A DNA stretch of 64,000 bases from Dyadobacter crusticola DSM 16708 (GTDB lineage Bacteria > Bacteroidota > Bacteroidia > Cytophagales > Spirosomataceae): assembly GCF_000701505.1 (NCBI RefSeq), contig NZ_JNJB01000013.1, positions 62,001-126,000 on the forward strand, given 5' to 3'. Shown in pieces: positions 9,111 through 17,570 of the stretch. The translations under genes and the position numbers were made by a program. Under the pieces are notes generated by a model. It was not told where the DNA came from. It did not search any database and saw only the letters and a program-made list of their open reading frames with translations. How positions within the stretch are numbered: position 1 is the stretch's first letter; the number at the start of each line of letters is the position of its first letter.

Positions 9111-10043
9111 TTATAAATCGAGTCCTGATCCTCTCAGTCTTTCCTCGTCCGTCAGGTCTTCGGCTTCCACTTCGGTGTTTCTAAGCGTTTCATGAATGAC
9201 TTCATTTCGCTCGTCCACCGTTTTGTTGAGGCTTACTTCCTCCACCACGCGGGCTTCCTTGCTGATCACAGGGATCTCTGCATATTCTTTCATTTCAATG
9301 GTACCCTCGCGGAAAGTATCCAGCTCCGATTCGGATGCGAGCCGGTCAACGGGAGTTCTGTTGATACTTACCTGCTCCTGGCGAAGACGAATGCTCTCCT
9401 GAACAGGACGCTCAACAATGCGGCTTCTTAAACGTACTCCGCCAGTCTCGATTTCACGCTTGCCAACCTGTAACTGCTCCTCGATCACGGGCAGTGACTC
9501 ACTTCTTTCGTCTGAAACAAGCGATTCGTCTGTCAGGCGCAACTCGTCGGGCGTAACGTCAAGCGCACGGTTTTCAAAAGTATCCACATTACTTTCTGTG
9601 TAGGTAGTCACAGGCGTATCCTGGTATGCGGGCACGACAGGATCAATGTATGCGGTAGCCGGCGTATTTATTCCGGCATTATCATCCAGGTAATTTTCCG
9701 AGCTGCCATCTATGTCTATTGCTCCGTATTGGTCAAGTATTGCTGCCGCAGCTTCTGCTTCCACAGCGTCAGTAGCATGTACAGTGACGATTGTACCGCG
9801 TCTGCCTGCTTCTGAGTATCGTTTGATTTCTTCATCGTCGCCGTCGAAAAGATCTCTGAAGAAATTCCCGACACGGTCCATCATATCGTTGTCCTGATTA
9901 ACAGTTGCTGCGCTACTATCAGAAGTGTACGATGCGGTTTTGATATCTACGTCGCCATCGGCGAACCCATTTGCCAGCAGGTAGTTTTGTGCCTGCTGCG
10001 CGTCACTTTCATATTCAAATATTCCAACAACTGTCTTAGCCAT
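9111..10043 (-). CDS. YflT-like and YsnF/AvaK (DUF2382) stress protein
   Basis: The 310-residue protein has two parts. Residues 1-107 resemble the YflT/general-stress-17M fold (KTVVGIFEYESDAQQAQNYL near the start, GRRGTIVTVHATDAVEAEAA near the end). Residues about 185-300 are a DUF2382 (YsnF/AvaK) repeat domain with alternating charged strands (LPVIEEQLQVGKREIETGGV, EEVSLNKTVDERNEVIHETL). It has no signal peptide and is very acidic. It is probably co-transcribed with the DUF2382 and YtxH genes upstream and ends at an intrinsic terminator. DUF2382 proteins are linked to general and desiccation stress; the biochemical role is unknown. Confidence 0.85.
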   Translation of the reverse strand: MAKTVVGIFEYESDAQQAQNYLLANGFADGDVDIKTASYTSDSSAATVNQDNDMMDRVGNFFRDLFDGDDEEIKRYSEAGRRGTIVTVHATDAVEAEAAAAILDQYGAIDIDGSSENYLDDNAGINTPATAYIDPVVPAYQDTPVTTYTESNVDTFENRALDVTPDELRLTDESLVSDERSESLPVIEEQLQVGKREIETGGVRLRSRIVERPVQESIRLRQEQVSINRTPVDRLASESELDTFREGTIEMKEYAEIPVISKEARVVEEVSLNKTVDERNEVIHETLRNTEVEAEDLTDEERLRGSGLDL

Positions 10044-10083
10044 GATTTCCTTAGATTAAATAGTTTGTTGATGCGCGTGCCCC

Positions 10084-10518
10084 TTAACCCTGTTGACCAG
10101 GATGATTTCTGGACACACTTACTTCCTCTCGTCGCAACGTTTCCGAAAAGCGCTGCGGCGTTTTTTCCTGCTGTCTTGTAATATGAACTTCCTCAACCAG
10201 CATCAGTCGTTTTTCGACTACAAGCACTTCTTTCATGACGGAGATGATAGTAACATCTCCTTCTTGCCGGACCGCCGGCGGTGCCGTCTCGACGTAGCGG
10301 TTGATCTCTTTTCTTTCCACTACCACCTGATCACTCTCGATGGTACGGTCAATCTGTACTTCTTCTTCTACAACTTTCTTCGAAACGAGGACACTCCCGG
10401 TTTCCACACGCTCCGTAGTGACTACCAGCTTTTCGGCAATCACAGGAATAATCTGTGACTGCTCAGCTGGTAGTCCCTGATTGATGCGCTGAAAGTCATC
10501 CTCCCGGGCGTTCATCAA
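10084..10518 (-). CDS. DUF2382 (YsnF/AvaK) domain protein
   Basis: This 144-residue soluble protein is almost entirely one DUF2382 domain (IIPVIAEKLVVTTERVETGS, VEEEVQIDRTIESDQVVVER, ISVMKEVLVVEKRLMLVEEV). It is similar in pattern to the C-terminal half of the protein at 9111-10043, so the two look like paralogous domain copies. The start codon overlaps the stop of the YtxH gene by 4 bases (10515-10518), which indicates translational coupling. Function unknown beyond the stress association of the family. Confidence 0.82.
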   Translation of the reverse strand: MMNAREDDFQRINQGLPAEQSQIIPVIAEKLVVTTERVETGSVLVSKKVVEEEVQIDRTIESDQVVVERKEINRYVETAPPAVRQEGDVTIISVMKEVLVVEKRLMLVEEVHITRQQEKTPQRFSETLRREEVSVSRNHPGQQG

Positions 10519-10877
10519 TAACGGTTTTGAAATTTGTCAGCCGTTGTTTTTGTCTCGTCGGCCACATGGTCAACTGCACCCTTTGCTTTGTCAGCGTAAG
10601 TATCAGCCGCACCTTTTGCCTGATCAGCGATTGAATTCAGCTTCTCTTTCGCCATTTCAGCTGCGTCCGCAGCTTTCGCCTTGGTTTCTTCCCACTGGTT
10701 TTTCAGATTGTCTTTTTGCTGATCAGCCAGGTCTTTCAGGTGCTGACGGGTTTCAACGCCTGATTTTGGCGCGTAAAGAATTGCAGCCAATGCACCTACG
10801 GTAGCACCAATCAGAAAACCCAATGCAAATCCGCCATTAGATTCTTCTTCGTGTTCATAATCAAAATTCGAGCTCAT
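10515..10877 (-). CDS. YtxH-domain small membrane protein
   Basis: This 120-residue protein has an acidic N-terminus, one glycine-rich membrane helix (FALGFLIGATVGALAAILYA, about 17-36) followed by the YtxH signature PKSGVETR, and a long amphipathic alanine/lysine-rich helix with 11-residue-like periodicity (KAKAADAAEMAKEKLNSIAD) resembling LEA proteins. YtxH proteins are general-stress genes in other bacteria. It is the first gene of a three-gene cluster with two DUF2382 proteins. Confidence 0.85.
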   Translation of the reverse strand: MSSNFDYEHEEESNGGFALGFLIGATVGALAAILYAPKSGVETRQHLKDLADQQKDNLKNQWEETKAKAADAAEMAKEKLNSIADQAKGAADTYADKAKGAVDHVADETKTTADKFQNRY

Positions 10878-11068
10878 CTTGTATGGTAGTTAGTTGAGCC
10901 TCGACAATAACTAAAAATGTGCCAGTGGTTGAGAAACCCGATTATCAGGTAAACTGCCTGAAATTCCCTCAAAAGGTGAATCGTAAACCCCGAAAAAATA
11001 TGGGGAAACAAATGGTATCAAAATTTATTGTCGGTTTAATTGCACAGTAGGCCCGCTGTTGCTCAATG

Positions 11069-14000
11069 TCAAAACCAAAATCCGAGCTGTACAGAAATCC
11101 TCGGTTTTTCCTCCGCCTTCTCTTTTGGTATAAATGCGCCTGCTGCAATAGTTACCATATCCACCGGCGCCAGCCAGATGCCGCCTCCGTAATTGAAGTG
11201 CCAGTTGGAGGAAGGATTATCTTCCAGCCACACACGCCCATGATCAAAGCTGCCGAAAACGCCGTAAGTAAGCGGCAATGCAGGATTGGTGCTGCTGCCC
11301 AGCCTGACCCGCAGGTCGGTAGCGTGCCAGAAGCTGCTTGTCCCGTAAAACCGCTCTGTGCGGTAACCGCGCAACCCTTGCCTGCCGCCGATCACCGGCA
11401 TTTGAAAAAATTCATAACCATCCCCGAAATTCACACCCGTTCCTAGCTGAGTGGCGAGAATGATATTTTCGCGGCTGTCCAATGGAGTATAATACGACAA
11501 TTGTGCGCGCAAAGCGGCGAAGTTGTAGCCGGTGTTAAGGTTGCTTGTCCAGTTAAACGCCGCATTGAACCTCATTCCGCGGTGGGGCGTCGAAATATGG
11601 TCTACGCCATTGAAATCGATCAGGAACTTAGCGCCTGAGTAGTATTTTCTTTCAAAAATATCAGTGTCCAAACCATTCTCGGGCGAGGTGATAAAGCGGC
11701 CAGCCGTCGCCTGGATGTCGTTTACTTCTGCATAGGGCCCCAATGCAATAAAGCCGCTGGTACCTGCAAAGCGCTTTTTGATTGCTGGAAAAACATACAA
11801 TGAGCTTTGACGGACCCGATAGAAGTTGGGATCCTGCACCGGCCGCACAGATTCATTGCCTATGCCCGCGTAATTGAAAGCGTAAGTGGGGCCACGGTAA
11901 TGCGTGTCCAGGTAAAAGTCGAACTTTTTAAATGCATTGATAAAATCACCCGTATAATTCACCCGGAACGCAAGTGTGTTGAAGGCAAAGCTCGCCCCGA
12001 ATGTTTGAATGGAAGCGTAAGGTTCTTTTTTGAATCCATATTTGGTCAGACTTACATTCCCGCCCAGAAACAAACCATCGTCGGGGTTGTAACCTGCGAT
12101 GGGAATGGGAAGCAGGATATCGTAGTTGCTCTCCGCACTTCTGCGCTCATAGGTGTTAAAACCGTAATTGTTGGTCCTCTTATCTTTCGTTTCAGGCCCG
12201 GCTGAGATCCGGTTTTCTTTCAGATCATCATATACAATCGTTTTCCTGCCGCCTGAATGTACCTGCGAACTATCGGCGACCAGGTCGTTACCGGTACCTC
12301 CGACAATGCGGATTTTTATTCCCCTTTTCACATCGCCTTTGATCAGGAATTCATCTTCGTCCCCATTCCCGTAAAGTGTTACCACTTCGGTCAGTCCCGT
12401 TTCGAAAACCCGGTGAAAAGTCTGCTTTTTGAGCTGGCCTTTTTTGTTGATTTCCGAAACGGTTACACTGGTATGTGCGTCGTCCATTCTTTCCACTACG
12501 AAACGCTCCTTTTCATCCGATCCGATCACATTGACAGATTTAGCCAGAAATTCATAGTGGGACCTTGCAATGCGCATCAGGTTATCTCTGCGCGTGGTAA
12601 TGCTTTTGATGATCGCCGGAGCAGCAGTTTCCCTGGCTTTTTCCGGCCAGGCTGAGAATGCACTGCGGATTACCTCGTCTGTCAAATGCGCCTGTATAAA
12701 TTTTACCTGCTCCTCCCATTGCTCCCAGCTCAGACTGTTAAGAAAGGTCCGGTCCATCATTCTGGCGCTCCACGTAGTCCATTTCATGCTTTTGATTTCG
12801 GGGGTAAAGCTTTGCAGCTGCCGCAGAAAGGGTAGCGTTTGTCCGGCTACATTGGTAATAAAACCGTCGTATAATGAAAAAGCCTGATCGCGGTCGCGGG
12901 GAATGGGACGCAGCAGATTACCGCCGTCCTTTTGCCTGATGGAAGCCCAGGCCCACTGGTCATCGTGCCGGTCCCAGTCACCGATCAGGAAATCGAAGAG
13001 GCGTGTGCGCAGCATCCAGGGTTCGTCGACTTTGCTTTTGTTATTTTCCAGAATACTTTCCACTACATCCGGCGTACTGATGATCTTGTCGGCATGGCCG
13101 AAGAATGCAGCCTCTTTCCATTTTTTACCGTCGGGCCGCTCTTCAAACAGGTTCATAGTGCCGCCAAAAACGGAGTTATAACTGGCCAGCGCTGGCTGGG
13201 CAGGTACATAAACGAGCTTCGGGTTGGTGTGGTAAACGTTAATCGCTTCTGCCAGCGCGGGCATGGCCAGCGGCGCAAATGGATTAGTGGATAAAAAATT
13301 ATCTTCAACCACATATCTGGCAGCCGTCATTTTGTTGAATGGAGCCGGCAGAAACCGGGTTACATCTTTCGTCAATCCGCGCAGCACGTACTCTTTTCCA
13401 CTTTTGTCGCGCAGGCGGAGCGAGTTGGTCTGGTTGCCCCCGCCCTGCTTTACCGGCGTAAGCCCGCCCATTGCCTGGTCGAGATCCATGACCGGGAAAG
13501 TATATTTATTGGTATATAAATCCCTGTTGTGTGTGCCAAAAAAAGCTTTGTGAAACTTGCCGACGGGCTTAACGACCGTTTTGCTTACAAACTGCTCGGT
13601 AGAATCCCGGTGCTGCGCGTACTCTGCAAAATGCGTTGCCGGATCTATCTCGGCTACTTTGAGCGCGTCTTTGACCTTTTTCTGATAAATGATTTTCGCA
13701 TCCTTCCCGTCTTTACTTACCTCCCAAAACCTGACCCAGGTCTCGCCGCCTTCGTAAAAGCTGAGCGTACTGAAACCGACCGAGGTGGCCGCAAACTGCG
13801 AACCTTTTCCCATTCCCACAGGGCTGACTTTCGAGCCGCTGCCACTTACAATGAATTTTTGATCGTCGTTCTCAATGTACTGCAGGGTATGCTCGTGTCC
13901 GCTGGCGATGATGAAATTCCCGTTTTTCTTGGCCCCGGCCAGAATAGCCGTTCTCAGATCCTTATAATGCTGATTGGCCATATCTTGCCTGGAACCAATC

Positions 14001-14857
14001 GTACCGCGGAATATGGCGGCCAGAGTGCCGATTACCGGAAGCGGGATATAAAGGTTTGAATTGATATCAGTCAATGGGAAAAGGTGCTGCCTGAATGTGT
14101 ACTTGCCGCCATGCGGACCGTAGGTATAAGGCGGATGGTGCATGGCGATCACCACGTTTTTATTCCTGTATTTGCGCACTACATTCTCGAATACAAACCT
14201 GAAATGTTCACGGTTTTTGATCTCGCAGCCGTCATTGATCCTCGGATCCTTGTTCCAGTCGGCCAGCCACCATTGCGAATCGACAACGATGATGACCACA
14301 TTATCATTAAGCTCCACCACCTCCGGACCAGAGCAGGCATCAAGCGGCAGGAAATAATTTTCATAATCCTCCTTATCGGTTTTTCCCCGGCGCGAATTGA
14401 TGTATTGCTGCACGTATTTCTGCTGGCGTTTTACCCCCTTGATCCCCCAGCCGCGCCAATCGTGGTTGCCGGGCAGGAAAATAGGGTATCCTTTAAACCC
14501 TGCGAGCGTTTCCAGCTGCGAATCGATCCGGTACTCGGCCACTCTGCGTTTAGCCGAATCCTCTGCGGGTGGCATTCCAAATTCGTAAATATTGTCGCCC
14601 ATAAACAATGCGGAACTTTCCTTTGGCTCAGTGGCGAGCTTTGCTTTCAGGTATTCCAAAACGGGCGCCGGATGCTCGGGAGAATCATTTCCTGCATCCC
14701 CGATGAGGTACATGGTATGTTTGAGCTTCAACGAAGGATCGGGCGCATTGGACTGCCAGTTCTGTGCTTCTTTGGAATAGCGCGTGCGGTATCCTGCGCA
14801 GGAGACGAGTATAGAGGAAATGATGAAGAGAAAACCAAATCGTAATAGTGAAGACAT
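11069..14857 (-). CDS. Metallophosphoesterase, kinase-like middle region and BamA-like barrel fusion lipoprotein
   Basis: A 1262-residue protein starting at the ATG at 14857, because this opens a lipoprotein signal ending in SILVSC (open frame reaches 14902). Residues about 45-390 are a calcineurin-type phosphoesterase with all metal motifs: GDAGND (53-58), GDNIY (87-91), PGNHDWRGWG (129-138), MHHPPY (239-244), SGHEHT (319-324). Residues about 460-770 hold SLRLRDKSGKEYVLRGL, then LIGDWDRHDDQW (about 624-635) and IPRDRDQAF (652-660), which resemble the catalytic and metal-binding loops of HipA/CotH-like atypical kinases. Residues about 890-1262 are an Omp85/BamA-type barrel (GGRQGLRGYRTERFYG) ending in the outer-membrane signature QLGFWF. 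The first and last parts are clear; the kinase reading is inference. It probably sits in the outer membrane. Confidence 0.85.
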   Translation of the reverse strand: MSSLLRFGFLFIISSILVSCAGYRTRYSKEAQNWQSNAPDPSLKLKHTMYLIGDAGNDSPEHPAPVLEYLKAKLATEPKESSALFMGDNIYEFGMPPAEDSAKRRVAEYRIDSQLETLAGFKGYPIFLPGNHDWRGWGIKGVKRQQKYVQQYINSRRGKTDKEDYENYFLPLDACSGPEVVELNDNVVIIVVDSQWWLADWNKDPRINDGCEIKNREHFRFVFENVVRKYRNKNVVIAMHHPPYTYGPHGGKYTFRQHLFPLTDINSNLYIPLPVIGTLAAIFRGTIGSRQDMANQHYKDLRTAILAGAKKNGNFIIASGHEHTLQYIENDDQKFIVSGSGSKVSPVGMGKGSQFAATSVGFSTLSFYEGGETWVRFWEVSKDGKDAKIIYQKKVKDALKVAEIDPATHFAEYAQHRDSTEQFVSKTVVKPVGKFHKAFFGTHNRDLYTNKYTFPVMDLDQAMGGLTPVKQGGGNQTNSLRLRDKSGKEYVLRGLTKDVTRFLPAPFNKMTAARYVVEDNFLSTNPFAPLAMPALAEAINVYHTNPKLVYVPAQPALASYNSVFGGTMNLFEERPDGKKWKEAAFFGHADKIISTPDVVESILENNKSKVDEPWMLRTRLFDFLIGDWDRHDDQWAWASIRQKDGGNLLRPIPRDRDQAFSLYDGFITNVAGQTLPFLRQLQSFTPEIKSMKWTTWSARMMDRTFLNSLSWEQWEEQVKFIQAHLTDEVIRSAFSAWPEKARETAAPAIIKSITTRRDNLMRIARSHYEFLAKSVNVIGSDEKERFVVERMDDAHTSVTVSEINKKGQLKKQTFHRVFETGLTEVVTLYGNGDEDEFLIKGDVKRGIKIRIVGGTGNDLVADSSQVHSGGRKTIVYDDLKENRISAGPETKDKRTNNYGFNTYERRSAESNYDILLPIPIAGYNPDDGLFLGGNVSLTKYGFKKEPYASIQTFGASFAFNTLAFRVNYTGDFINAFKKFDFYLDTHYRGPTYAFNYAGIGNESVRPVQDPNFYRVRQSSLYVFPAIKKRFAGTSGFIALGPYAEVNDIQATAGRFITSPENGLDTDIFERKYYSGAKFLIDFNGVDHISTPHRGMRFNAAFNWTSNLNTGYNFAALRAQLSYYTPLDSRENIILATQLGTGVNFGDGYEFFQMPVIGGRQGLRGYRTERFYGTSSFWHATDLRVRLGSSTNPALPLTYGVFGSFDHGRVWLEDNPSSNWHFNYGGGIWLAPVDMVTIAAGAFIPKEKAEEKPRISVQLGFWF

Positions 14858-14907
14858 AGCGTAATTCTTAAATATATGAAGCATTTTCCCATTGACCGGC
14901 AAATGCG

Positions 14908-15246
14908 CTAGCTGCCGATTACCTGCTTTCTGTGCGCCAAACCCCAGAAGTGCAGCTCGTCGAGCACTTTTTCGAGGGATAGCCCATGCGGAGTGATAGT
15001 ATACTCGACAGTCGGCGGAAATGTGTCATACACATCGCGCTTAATGAGCTGGTTTGCTTCCAGGCTTTTTAATTCTTTTGACAAAGTTTTATCGGTAATC
15101 CCGTTCACTGCCTTCGCAATCTCCTTGAACCGCTTGGGCCGCTCAGAGAGTGTAAACAGGATCAGTAATTTCCACCGGCCGTTTACAGCTTCCAGCGCAT
15201 CACTGATCGTGAGCATTGTTTTGGGACAACCACCTTTTGCTAACAT
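14908..15246 (-). CDS. HxlR (DUF24)-family winged-helix regulator
   Basis: This 112-residue DNA-binding protein has the HxlR core: LEAVNGRWKLLILFTLSERP, RFKEIAKAVNGITDKTLSKE and the wing YTITPHGLSL. A single cysteine at residue 7 (GGCP) sits where DUF24 regulators such as YodB keep their redox-sensing cysteine, so thiol or quinone sensing is plausible. It is transcribed away from a DoxX gene across a 112-base region carrying symmetric repeats, which suggests it represses both genes. The large phosphoesterase gene lies 50 bases downstream in the same direction. Confidence 0.9.
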   Translation of the reverse strand: MLAKGGCPKTMLTISDALEAVNGRWKLLILFTLSERPKRFKEIAKAVNGITDKTLSKELKSLEANQLIKRDVYDTFPPTVEYTITPHGLSLEKVLDELHFWGLAHRKQVIGS

Positions 15247-15264
15247 CTGTTTTTGAATTTACGT

Positions 15265-15335
15265 TACTATCCTTTTGGATAGCGCTATCCAAACAGGAAG
15301 CGCTATCGAAGGGATAGTAAAGGTATCTAGTTTTG
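15265..15335. promoter_or_regulatory. Operator array and DoxX promoter between hxlR-type and doxX genes
   Basis: The sequence shows a 20-base perfect palindrome at 15274-15293 with the core GGATAGCGCTATCC. An outer inverted pair, TACTATCC (15265-15272) and GGATAGTA (15312-15319), surrounds it. CTATC/GATAG half-sites recur as CTATC-N6-GATAG (15267-15282) and CTATC-N5-GATAG (15303-15317). A plus-strand -7 box TAGTTTTG lies at 15328-15335, 24 bases before the DoxX start, so the right-hand sites cover its -33 region. The divergent HxlR regulator is the obvious candidate ligand. Confidence 0.65.
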
Positions 15336-15358
15336 CCTTCAATCTAAACAACTCAGAA

Positions 15359-15742
15359 ATGACTGGCAAACAACCTATTTCAAAAACCATAAACCTCTTC
15401 CTATGGGCTGCGCAGGTACAGCTGGCGGCTACGCTCGTTTGGGCATCTTTCATGAAACTTTTCAAGCCTGCCGGCGAACTGGCGCAAATGTGGCCCTGGG
15501 CCGCAGATCATCCCGGGCTCGTGAAGTTCACAGGAACCGTCGACCTGCTTGCTGCCGCCGGCTTGATATTCCCGATGCTGCTCGGCATTTGGCCGCAGCT
15601 CACACGGTATGCCGCCTATGGGGTTATGGCGTTGATGGCAGCTGCGGTTGTCTTTCACCTTTCCCGGTCAGAGGGGTCCGGTATTGCATTTAACCTTGTC
15701 GTCGCGCTGATCGCCTGGTTTATCGCCCGGGGAAGGAAGTGA
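15359..15742 (+). CDS. DoxX-family integral membrane protein
   Basis: This 127-residue protein has four hydrophobic segments (LFLWAAQVQLAATLVWASFM, VKFTGTVDLLAAAGLIFPML, YAAYGVMALMAAAVVFHLSR, IAFNLVVALIAWFIARG) in DoxX spacing. The start at 15359 is preferred over the open-frame start at 15275 because the longer form would run through the operator and promoter. Related DoxX proteins are linked to quinone and thiol redox balance, which suits control by an HxlR regulator. The substrate is unknown. Confidence 0.85.
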   Translation: MTGKQPISKTINLFLWAAQVQLAATLVWASFMKLFKPAGELAQMWPWAADHPGLVKFTGTVDLLAAAGLIFPMLLGIWPQLTRYAAYGVMALMAAAVVFHLSRSEGSGIAFNLVVALIAWFIARGRK

Positions 15743-15772
15743 TTTTGCACATAGAATTCAGCTGCCGCGTGG

Positions 15773-16474
15773 TCAGAAGCTGGTTGTGATCATCAGCTGG
15801 ATCACATTCGTTGCAGCATCTCCATCCTGTTCCCGCTGAAACCAGTACATATAGCCCAGTTCGGTATCAATTTTCTCACTCCACCGGTACCCGACAGAAC
15901 CTAAAAGTCTGTTTTGATCGAAAACCGAATTGTTTACATGGCTTTTACGGGAAACATTCAGGAAGATTTCATCCTGAAAATTCAGGTATAGTCCTTTTTT
16001 GAAATCTTCATTGGCAAAAATAGGAATCTGAAAAGCGGTAAATGCCCGCGCGCGCTGGGAAAATAAAACCCGCTCCGAGCGTATAAAACGCTGCTCGAAG
16101 CGGGCACGGACCGTCCATTCGGTTTTAGCGAGTTTAACATCCAGCTGATACTGCTGGTAAATGCGGTGTTCAGGCTGGAAACGGACTTCATTACCCTCAG
16201 GCTCCCAGTCGTTTTTTGATGCATAACCCAATGCAAACGAGTTTTCATCATTCACACGGTAACTTAGCGCAGACCGCAAAAGCAGCGTGTTCACCAGTTT
16301 AAACTGCTCTCCCGTACGCACCTGTGCATCAAAAAGCAGATCCCACTTTTTACCCAGTTGCTGCGTATGTGACAGAAAGGCCCAGCCGCTGTACGGGTTT
16401 TGTGCAAAAGCATGGACGTGTGCGCAAGAGAGTACCATTGCGACAATGAGCATTCTGAATGGATAAACCATCAT
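15773..16474 (-). CDS. DUF2490-family outer-membrane protein
   Basis: This 233-residue protein has a signal peptide (MLIVAMVLSCAHVHAFAQ) followed by alternating amphipathic strands and conserved DUF2490 segments (YSGWAFLSHTQQLGKKWDLL, RIYQQYQLDVKLAKTEWTVR, LGYMYWFQREQDGDAATNVI). It ends in the outer-membrane-type TTSF. It is probably a small beta-barrel. It follows selD by 50 bases in the same direction; a functional link to selenium is not evident. Confidence 0.82.
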   Translation of the reverse strand: MMVYPFRMLIVAMVLSCAHVHAFAQNPYSGWAFLSHTQQLGKKWDLLFDAQVRTGEQFKLVNTLLLRSALSYRVNDENSFALGYASKNDWEPEGNEVRFQPEHRIYQQYQLDVKLAKTEWTVRARFEQRFIRSERVLFSQRARAFTAFQIPIFANEDFKKGLYLNFQDEIFLNVSRKSHVNNSVFDQNRLLGSVGYRWSEKIDTELGYMYWFQREQDGDAATNVIQLMITTSF

Positions 16475-16524
16475 TACGGCGAATTTTAGATTGGCTATCC
16501 TTTCCTTAAAACAACCGGAGTACT

Positions 16525-17565
16525 TTACCTCACCTGAATGAGCTTTTCACCATTTTGACTGGTCAGCTCCCCAAAGCAAGTCAGGTCATAACCCATTGTG
16601 CGTAGCGTTGCTTCAAAGTTTTCAGCAGCCGGCGCTTCCACGGCGATCAGCAAGCCGCCACTGGTTTGGGGATCAGCCAGAATGTAGCGTTGTGCTTCGG
16701 TGAGCTCGCCTATTTTGTGACCATAACTCTTCCAGTTACGCTGTGTCCCGCCGGGGAAGCAGTTCTGCTCCAGATAATACGGGAGTGAAGCAATCACCGG
16801 GACTTTATCAAATTCAATTTCAGCCGCCAGGCCGCTCCCCTCGCACATTTCTGAAAGGTGGCCCAGCAACCCAAAACCGGTTACGTCGGTAAGCGCTTTC
16901 ACCTCCGGCATTTTACCCAATACCTCACCCAGGCTGTTGAGCCTCGTCATACTTTCCAGCGCAATCGCAGCATCAGATTCCCGGAGAATGCCGCGCTTCT
17001 GAGCGGTTGACAGTATGCCCACGCCCAGCGGTTTGGTCAGGTATAACCTGCAACCTTCCGTGGCTGTTGAGTTCTGTTTCAGATGTTCTATCTCGACCAT
17101 CCCATTCACCGCCAGTCCGAAAACCGGCTCGGGACAGTCGATACTATGTCCGCCTGCGAGCGTAATCCCTGCCTGGGCGCACACAGCTCTTGCTCCTTCC
17201 AGCACGCGCTGTGCTACTTCGGCGGGAAGCTTGTCCACCGGCCAGCCCAGGATCGCGATTGCTAATACCGGCTTTCCGCCCATTGCGTACACGTCACTGA
17301 TCGCATTCGTGGAAGCAATGCGCCCGAACTCGAATGCATCGTCAACAATCGGCATAAAGAAGTCAGTTGTCGATATCAGCGCGCTTCCATTGCCAAGGTC
17401 GAGTACTGCTGCATCGTCCCGCTTGTCATTTCCCACCAGCAAACGCGGGTCAACAGCCGCAGGTACCGAGCTGTGCAGTATCGTGTCCAGAATGGCAGGA
17501 CTGATTTTGCACCCGCATCCAGCGCCGTGCGAGTACTGGGTTAACTTAATTTCATCAATATTCAT
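16525..17565 (-). CDS. selD: Selenide, water dikinase
   Basis: This 346-residue enzyme makes selenophosphate from selenide and ATP. The glycine-rich N-terminus reads [12 protein letters not shown], with Cys17 at the catalytic position and the conserved lysine at 20, so this is the cysteine and not the selenocysteine form. Other family blocks are [60 protein letters not shown] and [13 protein letters not shown]. It begins 5 bases after the stop of mnmH, so the two form an operon that supplies selenium to tRNA wobble uridines. Confidence 0.96.
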   Translation of the reverse strand: MNIDEIKLTQYSHGAGCGCKISPAILDTILHSSVPAAVDPRLLVGNDKRDDAAVLDLGNGSALISTTDFFMPIVDDAFEFGRIASTNAISDVYAMGGKPVLAIAILGWPVDKLPAEVAQRVLEGARAVCAQAGITLAGGHSIDCPEPVFGLAVNGMVEIEHLKQNSTATEGCRLYLTKPLGVGILSTAQKRGILRESDAAIALESMTRLNSLGEVLGKMPEVKALTDVTGFGLLGHLSEMCEGSGLAAEIEFDKVPVIASLPYYLEQNCFPGGTQRNWKSYGHKIGELTEAQRYILADPQTSGGLLIAVEAPAAENFEATLRTMGYDLTCFGELTSQNGEKLIQVR

Positions 17566-17570
17566 AAAAG

